DNA of 64,000 nucleotides from Pseudevernia furfuracea (lineage: Eukaryota > Ascomycota > Lecanoromycetes > Lecanorales > Parmeliaceae): contig JAIUPT010000038.1 in the NCBI GenBank assembly GCA_022315425.1, forward strand, positions 744,001 to 808,000, written 5' to 3'. This document shows, piece after piece, positions 1-14,204 of this stretch (its first letter is position 1; each line of letters starts with the position of its first letter). The notes below the pieces were generated by a model. That model saw only the letters and a list, made by a program, of their open reading frames with translations. It was not told the DNA's origin and did no database searches. The position numbers were made by a program, and so were the translations under genes.

Positions 1-2520
1 ACCTCTCTTGGTAGGTTCCGGTAAGTCGGCCTGCGTATTCTCAGGAGGTATTTCAATGATCTTCTTATCAACGACAGGCACAATATCGCGAGGCACGATT
101 CGTCTCGACTCTTCGTCGTGAAAATTGAACCTTGTGCCTGAGGCAATCTCCTTCTGCATCTTTTCGTAATTATCCTTGGCTTTGATAAAATTTTCTTCTT
201 CTTTGCCCTTCATCAACGTCACAACGATATTTCCAGCTCGCTTCCTACCCGTCCGTCCCATTCTTTGCAACATCCTGATTGGCGAAGCGGAGGCATCATA
301 GCAAACAATTAAATCCACTTCACCAATGTCCAGACCTTCTTCGCCGATGGAAGTAGCAACAAGCGTGTTGTAAATACCGGTCTGGAACTTTTTAATGATA
401 TCCAACTGTTTCTTCTGATCCATTCCATCGGAGCCCTTAGAGCTGGCTTGCCCAACGAAAACATGAGGTCTGATCATTGGTTCATTGCGCTTCAGAACCC
501 GTGCAATTTCTTCTGCACTATCCCGATAGTGTGAAAAGACCATGACACGAGTACTCGAAGGGTCTGAGGCGCCTTGTCCGTCACCAGCGTCCAGAAAGTG
601 GTTCATTACAACACTCTGTAGATATTCCAGCTTTGGATGGCCAACAAAATCTTCATGGTTGATCCATATTTGAACTCTGGACATCATGGTCTGAAATGGC
701 TCGCTATCGTTGATTTGTCTGGCATATTTTCCTCCTTTCTTCTCATTGCCATGCAATTCGTTCCGGAAAGCCAGAACTTTACGGTAAAAGGGCCCAATGC
801 CGTGGAATTTGAGCAGCTCGATCCCATGAGATAGGCTAGCAAGGAGGGAGAAGATGGTATTCACCATACCCTTTACTCCCATGTTTGCTTTTCTGCCGGC
901 ATCGGAGCTCATCCATCTGGTTCGGGCTTGATTACAGCCATAGGGAGTTAAGGTCATCGGATCTCTGGCCCAGTATGCATTCATACCTGTCAACTTGTCA
1001 AGAACGGGCTGTAAAGCCTTAGAAAACAATTCCATCACCATGACCATCTCGTCAGAATTGTCAAACAATATTGTCTCGATCTTGCGAGAGTGCACATATT
1101 GCCGAATGTCGATTGATTCCTCTGTTCTGATCTCGACTCTTGAGATGCCGAGACCGTCAATGACTTCTTGGACCTTCTCAATGGACGCTCCTGGTGTGGC
1201 TGTTAATGCCAAAACCCGAAAGCTCGGATTGAAGCGCTTCAGAAAGTTCACGACTTCCACGTAAGCATAACCCCCGGTCGCACGGTGAGCCTCATCGACA
1301 ACGAGGAGCACAAGCCTTTTGGGATCACAGATGCCAGTCTTCAAGTCATTGATAATAGTCTGCGGTGTCATGAAGAAGACTCTCTTGCTTTGCCATTCCT
1401 CTGCTCGGAGTCCCGGTGAGATACCACCAGTGAGCATCGTGGTTGCTGAGTGGGGAATTCCCGCTATAGCAAAGCAAGCCTTCACTTGTTGAGAAACGAG
1501 AGGCTTGGTAGGTGCTACAAAAGCGATCTGGGCATCGACGGTCCATCGAAACCAGTTGAGCATAATAGTTGCCGCTATAAAAGTCTTACCTAACCCGGTT
1601 GGTAAAGCGACGAGCATATTGTGATAAAGACCTCTGGCAACAATGCTGTACTGATAGTCACGGATAGTGCCTAGGTTTGTCGGATAGACCCATGTGGCTA
1701 GGGCCTCTCGGTCTAATTTGTGGTGAGTTGCGGGCTCTTCCCTATTTGCCATGGGCCAGTTATGCTTCCTTGTTGATTGCGTTTGTGGATTGGTCTCTTG
1801 AGCCTGGGTCCCGAATAGAGTGGTCTGTCGAAGGTTTGCAAGAGGTGCGACTAATTTCTGGCAATGCATGATCTGTGTATGGTACTCTTGCTGGGAGGAG
1901 ATGAGTATTGTCTCTCGGGGCCCACCTGTAGAGCCATTGGCGGAGGAGAAGGCGTCAGGCGGGAGATCAGCCAGCAGATCTTCATAGCTCTCGTCCAAGC
2001 CAAACTCGTCATCAGCCTCGATGTGATCTCGAGGTCGAGATCGTTCGTCTTCTCCAGCGTTGTTTTCTGATTCAGTAGAAGTCGTCTTCACAAGCGGGTT
2101 CCTCGGCGTTTGCTGCTTGAGGCGATCTCGTTGACGTGGTATCGACGATGGAGACGGCTCCCTTGGCTTGTGCCAATGGAATTGGTCAATTCGATAAGGA
2201 CTTGAGGGCCTCTGAGGTGGTTGAGTAAAGAAGGCGTCAGAGGGCACTTCCGAGTTCTTCGGAATATGAATCTTGTATTTCGACTTAGGCTTTGCGTTCT
2301 CTCCATCTTCATTCTCATTGTCCTCCGCTCCATGAATGTCTTGGGCTAAGGTACCAGAAGAAGCAGAGCAGTCGCATTCCCTAGTTGAATCGATTTCTGC
2401 ATCAGTTCCATAGTCAGACGAGTCAAGCTTCCGCCGCTTGGCTGGACGTTGTACTGCTGGGAAAGAAGTATGGCCCTCATCATCAAAATCGTCTGTACCC
2501 TCGGACGCCATGAGTACCAT
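1..2520 (-). CDS. mph1: ATP-dependent DNA helicase Mph1 (FANCM family), 3' end outside window
   Basis: Open, intron-free frame of 840 codons that runs off the left edge, so the C-terminus is missing. Family role: a 3'-5' SF2 helicase of the FANCM/Mph1/Fml1 group that unwinds D-loops and remodels stalled forks in error-free repair in the nucleus. Seen: an acidic, Ser-rich N-terminal tail of about 280 residues; Walker A as [14 protein letters not shown] (near 1560-1605); DEAH box as [14 protein letters not shown] (near 1264-1305); motif III region ALTATPG; and a helicase-C domain ending with motif [14 protein letters not shown] (near 235-275). The ATG at 2520 directly follows an in-frame TAG (2521-2523); a second in-frame ATG at 2511 gives the shorter start MASEG. 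The DEAH motif plus the large insert between the two RecA lobes fits Mph1 rather than a Dicer or Hel308 helicase. It is divergent from the next gene across a 389-bp gap. Confidence 0.93.
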   Translation of the reverse strand, partial: MVLMASEGTDDFDDEGHTSFPAVQRPAKRRKLDSSDYGTDAEIDSTRECDCSASSGTLAQDIHGAEDNENEDGENAKPKSKYKIHIPKNSEVPSDAFFTQPPQRPSSPYRIDQFHWHKPREPSPSSIPRQRDRLKQQTPRNPLVKTTSTESENNAGEDERSRPRDHIEADDEFGLDESYEDLLADLPPDAFSSANGSTGGPRETILISSQQEYHTQIMHCQKLVAPLANLRQTTLFGTQAQETNPQTQSTRKHNWPMANREEPATHHKLDREALATWVYPTNLGTIRDYQYSIVARGLYHNMLVALPTGLGKTFIAATIMLNWFRWTVDAQIAFVAPTKPLVSQQVKACFAIAGIPHSATTMLTGGISPGLRAEEWQSKRVFFMTPQTIINDLKTGICDPKRLVLLVVDEAHRATGGYAYVEVVNFLKRFNPSFRVLALTATPGASIEKVQEVIDGLGISRVEIRTEESIDIRQYVHSRKIETILFDNSDEMVMVMELFSKALQPVLDKLTGMNAYWARDPMTLTPYGCNQARTRWMSSDAGRKANMGVKGMVNTIFSLLASLSHGIELLKFHGIGPFYRKVLAFRNELHGNEKKGGKYARQINDSEPFQTMMSRVQIWINHEDFVGHPKLEYLQSVVMNHFLDAGDGQGASDPSSTRVMVFSHYRDSAEEIARVLKRNEPMIRPHVFVGQASSKGSDGMDQKKQLDIIKKFQTGIYNTLVATSIGEEGLDIGEVDLIVCYDASASPIRMLQRMGRTGRKRAGNIVVTLMKGKEEENFIKAKDNYEKMQKEIASGTRFNFHDEESRRIVPRDIVPVVDKKIIEIPPENTQADLPEPTKRG

Positions 2521-2909
2521 CTACGGCAAGTAAGAGACCGGAGAGCCTGCTTGTAAAGTAATGCGTTGTTTGGTCTTGGCCTCACTAGAGCTACGCGACG
2601 GCGCGCTTAAACGCGACGAGCAGGGATTGAAACTGAACCTCGGAAATAGCCGGCTGAAAGTGATTGACTCACTCGGCCAACACAATGTCGGTTCAACACA
2701 GTCAATTCAACACAAGACTTGAACACAGAAAATATGAAGAAATCTACAGCGATTAACGCATACCTCAGCACTCGGCCCATAGTAGAACTGTAATATCGTC
2801 AGTTCAAAGACCGATTGATCTGCTCAGGAATGTTATCACTGATGCTACAGGGTCTATAGGGTCTACATTCTCAGCTCATTCATCATTGCCATTGTCTGCC
2901 CAGTACAAA
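2521..2909. promoter_or_regulatory. Divergent intergenic region mph1 / F-box gene
   Basis: 389 bp between two head-to-head genes, so it must hold both 5' leaders and promoters. I see no clear TATA box, known operator or further gene. Short direct repeats of the type TCAACACA occur near 2690-2712. Confidence 0.4.
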
Positions 2910-3853
2910 ATGGAGAACATGGGCAAGAGACCCAGCCAAATTTCCCACAGAAGCCTCAGTATGTCAGCGGTTGGCAGGTTGAAGTTGGCCGATGAGAAAA
3001 AGGAAGCGATAGATGAAGGCATGATAGCTATGGGCGCAAAGACTAGGGCAGCGGATGCTATGACACCACCGACCAAGCAAGAGCTAGAGGCCCCTGAGTC
3101 CGGACAGAAGATTCTCAACTCGCACAACAAGCAGCTGAAAGACCTCTCGAAAGACGAGAAATCCGTGGGGTCAGGATCAAAAGCTCTTTCGTCTTTCCTC
3201 GCTCTGCCGATTGAATTGCACCTTCAGATTATCCTGAACCTCGCTCATAGCATCGAATCAGGCCTTCTCAATCGTACGTATTTTCGGAGTCCATTCTCCT
3301 TTAGGACCAAATCTTGAGTCTAGAGCCATGTCCTGGGAGTTTCTAGCAGACATGTTCCAAGGCTCAAGAATCATCGTCTATTAGGCAATACTGACTCCGA
3401 AATTATAATCCAGTCCGAGATATCAACAAATACTTCCGGTCAATAATTTCTTCGAATGATCTTCATACCTGGGGCATCACGCTTCTCGAAAACAAGCAAT
3501 TCAAGGCCGCTGACCGCCTCTATGGTTTCCTGAGGATCGAGGACCGCCTTCCATGCACTCTTTGCCAACACCTCCTGCCCAAGGAACATTTCCACATGCG
3601 AGCTAAACAAGGGAAGAGGGCTTTGGGCCACAGATTCGGTCACACCCGGTTCTGTATGAAATGTGGCGTAAAGCATAGGAAGTTTGGAGGCGGCAACAGC
3701 GTTAAAGTGGATGATCAAACCGATCACTACAAGGTTGTCTGCCGCGAGTGCTTTGAATTTCTCGACGAGCCAGAGGGTGTTCCCAATTGCCACATACACT
3801 ATTTGCTTTCTCACAATGAGAAGCAGCGCTTGAAGGTGTTGAGACTTCGATAA
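2910..3853 (+). CDS. F-box protein with C-terminal cysteine cluster
   Basis: Two exons, 2910-3273 and 3414-3853, give 267 residues. The 140-nt intron has donor GTACGT, a CTGAC branch site at 3391 and acceptor CAG, and joins in phase 1. An F-box-like helix (LALPIELHLQIILNLAH) sits near residues 95-115 after a Lys/Ser/Thr-rich tail. Exon 2 carries the pattern seen in many short fungal F-box proteins: CTLCQ, then FCMKCG, then VCREC, a probable zinc site. F-box proteins recruit substrates to SCF ubiquitin ligases; the substrate cannot be read from sequence. The ATG at 2910 lies in a good context (AAAATGG). No recognisable substrate-binding repeats are present, so it could also work outside SCF. 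It lies on the same strand as calnexin, 426 bp downstream. Confidence 0.72.
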
Positions 3854-4279
3854 TCTGGACATCAAAATAATTTGACGCTGTAGCATGTTGTGCAACCTGG
3901 CTAGAAAGTGTGCGATGAGGATATAGAAGCGATACAAACATAGGTAGACAAAATTTGAAACAGAAGATTGAAAGGACACATTAAACTTGAGATGCTTTAT
4001 CCCTCGTCCCGAATTCTCAGTGTAAATGCGAGATGTTGGGGCTTGGCCCGCACGGCACCTTCCGAAAGCGGCTAGGGTAGCCGCGGGTAACTTCTTCGAA
4101 ATTCTGTGGAGCTTCAAAAGAGCCATGCTGTCCTTTTGTGATATCCGCCTATTGATAGTAACCTCTTCCCCCTTCTGCTTCTTCTTCTTCATTCAACTCT
4201 AGCATCACCGATCCTTCTGCCATCTGTTAACTCGTACCGTATCCAAAGGCCACCCTGCTTCGGCTAGCAGCTTGACAAG
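3854..4279. other. Intergenic region upstream of calnexin
   Basis: 426 bp between same-strand genes. It holds the F-box 3' UTR and the calnexin promoter and leader. A poly-pyrimidine stretch (cttcttcttcttc, about 4178-4191) lies roughly 90 bp before the calnexin start. A long open frame on the opposite strand here is antisense and unsupported. Confidence 0.4.
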
Positions 4280-6261
4280 ATGCGTGTGAACGCTGTCCTC
4301 GCTACAGCTCTTTATTCTTCAGCTGCTCTTCTTGGTCAGGTCCGAGCCGACGACAATGATGATGCTGTCGAGTCTTCATCCACCTCCATAGAGGAGACGA
4401 GCACTACCTCAGCCATCGAAAAGCCGACCTTCACTGTAAGATACCCCCAGACGAAATAATGCCACGGGCTTGGTCACTGTTTATGAGAGCACGTGCTAAA
4501 GTCTCACAGCCTTCGAACATCAAAGCAGACTTCTTCGAGCAATTCACAGGCGACTGGGAAGCACGGTGGAAACCCTCCCATGCGAAGAAAGAAGATTCTA
4601 AGACTACCGAAGAATGGGCATACGTTGGCGAGTGGGCAGTTGAGGAACCCCATGTTTTCAAGGCCATTGAGCAAGACAAGGGTCTGGTTGTAAAGAACCC
4701 AGCAGCTCATCATGCCATATCCGCCAAGTTCCCCAAGAAGATCGACAACAAGAAGAACACCCTTGTTGTTCAGTATGAGGTGAAGCTGCAAAGTGAGTGT
4801 CAATCCTGCATTGGTCGTGCTTTGAAGGACCGGAGCTAATGGCGTATGCAGACGGTCTTGAATGTGGTGGCGCCTACATGAAGCTTCTCCAGGATAACAA
4901 GGCTCTACACGCGGAGGAATTTTCCAACGCCTCTCCTTATGTCATCATGTTTGGTCCTGACAAATGCGGTGCCACAAACAAGGTGAGCAATGCTCGGTCT
5001 GTTTTGCAATGAATCGCTGACCGATAAATCCAGGTCCACTTCATCTTCAAACACAAGAACCCAAAGACTGGGGAATACGAAGAGAAACATCTCAAGAGCG
5101 CCCCATCAGCCAAGATCACCAAGGGTACTACCAACCTGTACACGCTCATTGTCCACGAAAACAATGATTTCGAGATAAAGATCAACGGTGAATCAAGCAA
5201 AAAGGGTAATCTTCTCGAGGACTTCACGCCATCCGTGAACCCAGAGAAAGAAATCGACGACCCCAAGGACACCAAGCCCGAGGACTGGGTCGACGAGGCT
5301 AGAATCCCTGACCCAGAAGCTACCAAGCCTGAAGATTGGGATGAGGGTGCTCCATTTGAGATTCTCGACGAGGAAGCCACTAAGCCAGACGACTGGCTCG
5401 AGGATGAGCCTACCATGGTCCCAGACCCGGAAGCCGAGAAGCCAGAAGATTGGGACGATGAGGAAGATGGTGACTGGATCCCACCAATGGTACCAAATCC
5501 CAAATGTGAGGAAGTCTCCGGTTGCGGTAAATGGGAGCCACCGACCAAGAAAAATCCCGCCTACAAGGGCAAATGGACACCTGACTACATTGATAACCCA
5601 GCATACAAGGGTGTGTGGGCACCAGCGAAGATTTCTAACCCCGATTACTTTGAGGACAAGACGCCCGCCCAGTTCGAGCCCATGGGCGCTGTAAGTACTC
5701 CGTTGCCCACGGACTTTAGTAATAGCCGCTGACACGTTTTAGATCGGATTTGAAATCTGGACGATGCAAAGCGACATTCTCTTCGACAACATCTACATCG
5801 GCCACTCGGTCGAGGACGCCGAGAAGCTCAAAGCCGAAACCTACGACGTCAAGCACGCCATCGAAGTCGCTGAAGAGGAAGCCAGCAAGCCACCACCAGC
5901 AAAGGAACCGCCAAAGTCTCCGATGGATCTCAAGTTCATGGACGACCCAGTCCATTACGTCCGCGAGAAGGTCGACCTTTTCTGGGCCATCGCTAAGAAT
6001 GACCCCGTCGAAGCCGTCAAGGCTCTTCCCGAAGTCGCTGGCGGAATCGGTGCTTTGGCTGTGACAATTATCGCATTGATTATTGGTATCGTGGGTGTCT
6101 CCGGGGGGCCACCGCCAAAGGTCCAGAAGGCAGCAGAGAAATTGAAGCAAAGCGCTATGGACACTAAGGACCAAGTCGTCGACGCGGCTAGCACCGCCAC
6201 TAGTAACGCCCAAGCCGAGGTTAACAAGAGATCCACAAGATCATCAGGACCTGCGGAGTAA
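4280..6261 (+). CDS. cnx1: Calnexin, ER lectin chaperone
   Basis: Five exons (4280-4435, 4510-4792, 4852-4982, 5034-5690, 5743-6261) join in phase to 581 residues. Calnexin binds monoglucosylated N-glycans in the ER lumen and retains glycoproteins until folded. Seen: a signal peptide ([19 protein letters not shown]), the lectin domain ([12 protein letters not shown] and FGPDKCG), and a P-domain arm of four motif-1 repeats of the KPEDW type (near 5275-5475) followed by motif-2 repeats ([24 protein letters not shown]). The C-terminal lectin strand is [21 protein letters not shown] single membrane helix lies at about residues 509-528 ([14 protein letters not shown]) and a short charged cytosolic tail ends in SSGPAE. 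The membrane helix separates calnexin from soluble calreticulin. Length is close to other fungal calnexins. Confidence 0.97.
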
Positions 6262-6760
6262 GTATACGCAGACTGGTGATTTGGACTTTGATCCATGGGG
6301 AGAAAGAAGGGTGGAGATGTGATTGGAGTGGTGAGCGTGCAGATGCATTAGTACTAGCGCAGTTCAACCAGCTATCGGGATCGGTCTTGTCATGCTGTGC
6401 TACTACCGGGATTCTGTATACTATTTGTAGAGAAAGAAACATGCCACAAAAAGTTTGAACTGGGCAGCGCCGAGCACATTGTACTTTAGTTTATACATCT
6501 TGCGATTTCGCGTAGTGCTGGGGGAAGAACATTTGATCTAGGTATTCAAAGTTTAGGTAAGAGAGTTTTGTGCTGTTTTCGTTTATCCATACTCGTCGAT
6601 TTGCATTGCCTAGCCGTGCTGTGCAAGACCCTCCAAGAACGCCAGTACTGATTTGGTATCGTGAATAGAGTAAGGAAAACCAAGCAACAGAGGCAAAGAA
6701 AAACCTGGGCGTGCGAGAAAAAGAAATGCCAGGCTTGGGCGCATCAGCAGCGCATGTACT
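6262..6760. other. Convergent 3' region calnexin / CaM kinase
   Basis: 499 bp between two convergent genes. It should contain both 3' UTRs; TTATAC/TATACT-type A+T stretches at 6415-6500 could serve as polyadenylation signals. I see no gene. Confidence 0.35.
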
Positions 6761-8408
<1,648 letters not shown>

Positions 8409-8966
8409 CTTGAAGTCTGGCTGTGGCCTCTAGCTTGGTCTAGGTCGCGCCTGCCTTCTCGTCCCTCCTCGTGCTGCGCTCCGTTGTACTGTTGGAGAGG
8501 CCGGCCACTTTTGTATTTGGAAAGTTGAGTTCACGTATTATGGAAATAATTGGATTCTGCACAGCGTAACGAAGTCAAGATATACAAGGCAAGAAAACCT
8601 TTGAAGAGGGTCACAAGTTTGTAGGATTCGCTATAAGAAGAGGGAGCTGCGAAGGATTCTAATTTTTGAATAATCTTTAAATACTCTCACGTTGACATCT
8701 GGGCTTGGGCATCCTTTGTGACTCAAGAGATTTTTTGGGAGAAAAGGAATTGCGCTGGACTTAGAGCTGAAGCTGCTCCGACTCGAGAGACAAGTACACA
8801 GCCTTGTCTCTCGCGTGATGATCCCTGCCTCCCTGCCCCACGTCTTCTTGGCGGGGAAAATGCCAAGACCCGCGATGTCCAAGGCCTCGCGCACAAAAAG
8901 ACGAAGGTATTCAGTACTTACCTCTCCTTCACATCACCTTTCTCTTGCAAATATCTACTCGAAATC
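8409..8966. promoter_or_regulatory. Divergent promoter region CaM kinase / small membrane protein
   Basis: 558 bp between head-to-head genes. It holds both leaders. A CTCGAGA-like palindromic patch lies near 8779-8790 and C/T-rich tracts at 8818-8950 precede the + gene. No other gene is visible. Confidence 0.35.
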
Positions 8967-9438
8967 ATGGGCAACGAAATCCTACTTATAACGGGCTTCA
9001 CCATCTTCTCCCTCATTGTTACAATGGCCTGGGTTGGGGGCTATCTAGACAAGTACCAACACACACTTCAGGTACGTACTTTTCTGAGATGATCTTCCCT
9101 GCTTGGTACTGAAAGATCTACCTTACAACTCCTTTTTCTGCATCGAACAAGCAATACTGACTTCGAAATCTGCATAGGACATTCTCCTAGACAAAACAGG
9201 GGAGAACAGGGCGTCCTACGGTTTAAAAAGTACGCTTCTGAAACATAATTCCGTAATCATTCTCAATCAGCGAATATTTGCTGATCTCTTCATTGTCACA
9301 GCCGTACTCACTGGTCAAAAATCTGGGGACGAAGACCTTGATGCTGTGCAAGATGGAGTGGGCAGTGGAGTTGGTGGATTGGTAGGAAAGGGAGGCATAG
9401 GAGAGAGCATTGGAAGCACGTTGAGCAAAGGACTGTGA
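8967..9438 (+). CDS. Small single-pass membrane protein, function unknown
   Basis: Three exons (8967-9071, 9178-9229, 9302-9438) join in phase to 97 residues. Donors GTACGT and GTACGC and acceptors TAG and CAG are normal, and a branch-like ACTGAC lies in intron 1. Residues about 5-27 (ILLITGFTIFSLIVTMAWVGGYL) form one hydrophobic helix; the rest is soluble and ends in a Gly/Ser-rich segment (GVGSGVGGLVGKGGIGESIG) typical of flexible tails. There is no cleavable-signal pattern, so a signal anchor is likely. I do not recognise a family. Three clean introns that restore one frame argue for a real gene. Confidence 0.66.
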
Positions 9439-9745
9439 CTTGGGCCGACCTACGGAGTGGCTGTGGAATCGCTTGATCAGCATTTAGCATGGGTACTGCG
9501 AGGGATCTCAGTGCGTGCAATTAGGCTGGTTGGATATACCCATCCATCTTGAATGCCAAGTTTCAGTCTGTTTTAACAATGGTAGCAATGTTGACGTACT
9601 CATCAAGAGGCTATTTCTTTAGCTTCTAACCGTCCACAAAGTCGCAAGTCCCTGGTCCCTGAAGAGAAGCGTTAGGAAAACTGCATTGCGAGCTCAAGAA
9701 CAGTGCAATCTGGCCAAAAAGGTCTCAAATCCTTAGGTTTGCAAC
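9439..9745. other. Convergent 3' region
   Basis: 307 bp between the small membrane protein and the beta-galactosidase, tail to tail. Nothing beyond UTR sequence is apparent. Confidence 0.35.
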
Positions 9746-12700
9746 TTATATCCCGATCGCCTCTAGAGTGACGGTGAAGTCAAACGTCCTCATCTTCAAC
9801 TTGTACTTTTCCAGGGTGTCAGGCCCACACGAAGCACTTCCCAAGCCATGATGCTCATCATCTATACGAAAACAAACACCTTTACTCCCCTTCAACTCGT
9901 GCGGATGCTGGGCCTGGTCCAGCTCTGCTGCACTGTACTTTGAAATGGCAAAGTCAAACCCGGTCCGCTTCTCGACCGACTGTTCTTTGATGTAGTGGAC
10001 GATCTCCCAGTCATCAAGTGGTGATGAGGGTTGTTCGGCCCAATCGCTATCGAGAATTTTTGCCTTCCCAAATGTGGCATTGCCTCTCTTTTTCTCCCGT
10101 TGCAAAGTCGCTTTGATCCCAACGCCCTTTTCATTCGTGACCTTCACCCATCTTGCCTCCGTTCTATTACCATTTTCCTGCGGCATCTCATAATTGAACA
10201 TCATATCATCTAGATCATGTTTCCATATACCGACTTTGCCCGCCTCTTTCATGTCTCTATAGGTCTGTCCAGGTCCTAGGCCAAACCACTGAGCTACGTT
10301 TCGCTGTTCGGGTATTGTCATCTCCAATCCCACCCTAGGCAAAGTGCTAGGCTGGTTTGTGCCTTTGGGAACTGCGTGAATATGGATCACCAATCGGCCC
10401 TCGCTAGATACCGTGTATGTCGTAGTCGTTTCGAACCCCCAAGCGAGGACAGGCGGCGCAATCCAACTCTCTACAATGATCTCAAAAGAGTCTGTATCCT
10501 CACGATGCTGATGTTTGACTGAGCGAACTTGCTGCGTCATCATATGTAAGCCATGGTCTCGCCAGACCTTGGCAGCGAACGACTTATCATTGTCCGTGGG
10601 TGCACGCCAGAAAGTCAATTGAGGACCTGCACCTTCAAGGATCAGATTTATGCCTTTATAGCTCCATCCAGTGACCTTGGCCAGAATAGTATCGAACGTC
10701 ATTGCAAATTTGGGACCGGAGATTCGCAGAAGACTTCCGGATTTTTGAAGCTTCACCGGCTGCAAATTTTTGGCAAGGGCCCGTTGCGAGCTCATCTCGC
10801 CCTCGCCTCCGTCAAGACGAAACTCTGCCCATGCGATCTCGTGGTTAATGCCAGCCCATGGTAGCTTCTGTTGGGTCAAGAGTCTGATCCTAAGCCAAGT
10901 CTCCGGCTGGCTGGTATCGTATTGCATAAACCCACTCTGGCTGGCAAACTTAATTGGGAACGTGGAGCCAGGCCCGCTTCGATCTCCCGGAATCTGACCT
11001 CTAGACGAGGTGAGAGTGTGTTCGTCCTCCCCCGAGAAGCGAGTAATATCATATGCATATAAGAAGTCTTCCAGCGACGCGAAGTCATGTCGGTTTTTCA
11101 CAAGAACTTGATTCCCTTCTCTGCGAAAGGTGACAGGCTGATAGACCTTTTTCAACTCAACCAGACCGGGTCCAGGCATGTGTTCAGAGGTGCACAGCCC
11201 GTCCATAACGAAGTTCCCGTCGTTGGGCTCATCTCCAAAGTCACCACCATAGGCATAGAAAGAGCTGCCACTGCCATCGTCAAGCTTTTTTAAGAGTCCG
11301 TGATTAGCCCATTCCCAGATGAAACCTCCTTGAAGACGCCGATAATTGTAGAACGTCTCTTGGTATTCTTTCAACGCTCCCGGGCCATTCCCCATAGCAT
11401 GACCATACTCCTGGAGTAAAATCGGCTTTTCATACTTGTCTCCATCGCGGGTGGCTAAGTTGACGAGATCCGAGACTGAGTTATACATCGAACTGCAGAC
11501 ATCAGAGGCTCTATACTCATGATCGCCTTCGTAATGAACCAGTCTCGTAGGATCATACTCTTTCGCCCACTTGTACATAGCAACATGATTCTGGCCGAAG
11601 AATGACTCGTTGCCCAAGCTCCACATGATGACGCTAGGGTTATTTTTGTCTCGATGGACGACTTGCTGCATACGATCCAGATAGGCCGTTTTCCAAGCAG
11701 GATTGTCTGATGGGAGATGCTCGAGATCGACGCCCATTCCATGGCATTCCAGATCTGCTTCGTCCATTACGTAAAGCCCGATCTCGTTTGCAAATGATAC
11801 GAGCGCTGGATGATTAGGGTAATGTGAACAACGAACGGCGTTGATATTGTGCTGTTTCATCAATACCAGATCCTGCTTTACAAATTCAAGTGGTACAGCG
11901 CGACCATATCGAGGGTGGTGGTCGTGGCGGTTGACGCCTCGAAAATGGATCGAACGACCATTGACTTGGATCAAACCGTCCTTCAGTTCAACGGTTCTAA
12001 AACCTACTGGTTGATCGATGACCTGCAAAGTCTGCGCTTTGGCGGTCAATGTGATACGCAAGTGGTACAAATTCGGATGCTCAGCCGTCCATTTTAGTGG
12101 ATTCGAAAGTTTCCCCATACGGCAAACGTGTTCAACCTCCCCTGGGGCAAGACCATATATCTCAGGCTGACAGGCTCTTTCCCCATTTGTATCCGTCAAC
12201 TCCAGGAGAATCTCCGCCGCAGAGGTGAGCTGGATGTGGAGCTTTACCTGCAGGAAAGCATCCTGATACTGATTATCCAGCTCGGTTTGAACAAAATAGT
12301 CCCCAATGTGACCCTTAATTGGAATAGCGAATAATGTAACATCCCGAAAGATTCCTACAAACTCGACTCAGCTAGCTCTAGAGAGGTGTCGAGAGATACT
12401 GACCGGACAACCACTAATGAGAATATTGGAGTCAGCATGCCATTCTCGAGACATGAAACTCACTCACCCACTGATCTTGATCCTCAATATAATTACCGTC
12501 CGACCATTGATACACCTTGACCATAAGGGTATTGAGGTCGTCTTTTCTTATCACATTACTTATGTCAAACTCTGCGGCATTTCGACTACCTTGACTGTAT
12601 CCAATCTGTTTGCCGTTGACCCAGACATGGTAGGCGCTGTCCACACCATCGAACCTAAGACGGTACAAAACATCATTTTGCCAACTATTCGGGATAGAAA

Positions 12701-13339
12701 AATTGGTCTCGTACAGGCCTGTTGGGTTCTCAGACGGAACAAATGGCGGGTTCGCGGGAAATGGGTAGTCGATATTGGTGTAGTGTGGATGACCGTAGCC
12801 TTGGAGCTGCCAATGACCTGGGATATTTCAGACCAGTTCTTGGTAGAATCAAGGCAAAACTGTCAGAAAATGTCGCAGTTTCAAAATGATCTTATTGCTT
12901 CTGTTCTACATGAATAATAGGGCTCAGACCAAGTTGTTGGTAGGCATGATGAGATAGTAACTGTTTTTCAGCTGTTTCGGGATAGCACGTCTTCTCTACT
13001 ACACTGATGACAACAACCGTTCACGGGCTTCTTTTGCTCTCGCAAGTGACCAATAGTAGGAGAACTTGTTCCTCGGATGATTGAGCTTATGAAAAGCCTC
13101 GAAAGCATCTTACCTGGAACATCAATCAGATCCCAAGCATCATGCTCGCCCGGCTCTGGCTTTGGCTCCAACGGGCTCGAAGCATAATGGAACCTCCACT
13201 TTCCAGACAGAGACAAGTGCTCAGCAGGGAGAAAGTATGCCCGGGGTGGCAGACGATTTCGCTGAACCACACGCTCATCCATGTAATCGGGACGATCTTG
13301 ATCCATAGTGCCAAATTGTGCACTGATTGAATCTACCAT
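9746..13339 (-). CDS. Beta-galactosidase, LacZ-type glycoside hydrolase family 2
   Basis: Four minus-strand exons (13114-13339, 12468-12817, 12404-12413, 9746-12354) give 1064 residues, close to E. coli LacZ (1024). It hydrolyses terminal beta-galactosides such as lactose. Seen: N-terminal sugar-binding jelly roll (WQLQGYGHPHYTNIDYPFP, built across intron 1), Ig-like domain, TIM barrel with MDEADLECHG, acid/base Glu about 445 in SLGNESFFG, and nucleophile Glu about 511 in LLQEYGHAMGNG, then the C-terminal domain-5 beta-sandwich (WFGLGPGQTYRD). There is no signal peptide, so the enzyme is probably intracellular, like yeast Lac4. Exon 3 is a 10-nt microexon between introns of 54 and 49 nt; without it WWLSGIFRDV would be broken. 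No lactose permease lies next to it. Confidence 0.95.
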
Positions 13340-14204
13340 GTTCGATATCAAGAGATGTCTTGGTTGAAGCTGATTAGCTGAGTTGAAGGGGATGGGTGTC
13401 TTTTAGCTCGTAGGTAGGAGGTACGGTGGGTGGTCAAAGAGGCCTGTGCGCTACGGGTGGCGGCATCTGGAAGGTCCGAGTCCGAGGGAACGAGGGTTTC
13501 GTCCGCCGTAGAGGGTTCGAGCTACAGAGTTACCTCTAAAAACCAACGTCTTTCTCCACAATGGCACAATCCCATGTTCAAATTCTTGTGCCTGCCAACT
13601 TCCTCCGAGATGCGTCGCTATTTACTACAGTCTCTGCCTTGGTTGTCCATCCGACCAAGATGTCTCTTGTATGACCAGCGCGCCGACAGAGATCTTCTCT
13701 TTTTCTTCACATCATGGCATTGATGACCATCACCATGGCTTTGGTCGAAAGCGGGCCAAAGACTCCTTTCTGTACATCTTGTACACTAGGTCCATGCCAC
13801 CAAGTAAGCGTGCAAAGAACGGGAAAGTCTACTCGTACGGCCGAGAAGTCTATCGTCTTGCCGGTCCAGCGTGGATATACCCACCAATTGAGTTATCCAT
13901 TGAGGGTACAATAACCGGCAACGATTGGTGGGTACTTCAATGTCAATGATCTAGATAATTCGGCCGTACAAGTATCATGCGACTTACATAGTGCTTTTAC
14001 TCGTAGATCAGCACAATGCCATCTCGCTTCGTAAGAAAGCAGCGGCGCCACGTGAGGGGGGGTTCGCCAGGCTTTGGCTACAGTAAGCGGCCTAGTATGG
14101 CTCTTGCCTATAAATCTGATCATCAACCTTGAAAACATTTGGCAGGAAGAAGTGACGACTAGCCATTGTCGTTGAAGCCAACGGTCAAGGTCTTATTCAT
14201 CATA
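13340..14204. promoter_or_regulatory. Divergent promoter region beta-galactosidase / P450
   Basis: 865 bp between head-to-head genes. It must hold both promoters. A TATAAA-like TATAAATC at 14108-14115 lies about 95 bp before the P450 ATG. Small open frames here overlap each other and look like noise. Confidence 0.4.

Noticed and set aside
3440..4192. 250-codon minus-strand frame over the F-box exon 2 and following gap
   Set aside because: Antisense to the cysteine-cluster exon; no domain, no splice logic.
4937..5735. Two minus-strand frames of 180-203 codons within calnexin
   Set aside because: Mirror images of the acidic P-domain repeats; Ser/Gly/Leu-rich repeats arise from reading the KPEDW repeats backward.
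9746..13339. Recent bacterial origin of the LacZ-type beta-galactosidase
   Set aside because: Three spliceosomal introns, including a microexon, and wide presence of GH2 enzymes in fungi argue against recent transfer; a phylogeny would be needed.
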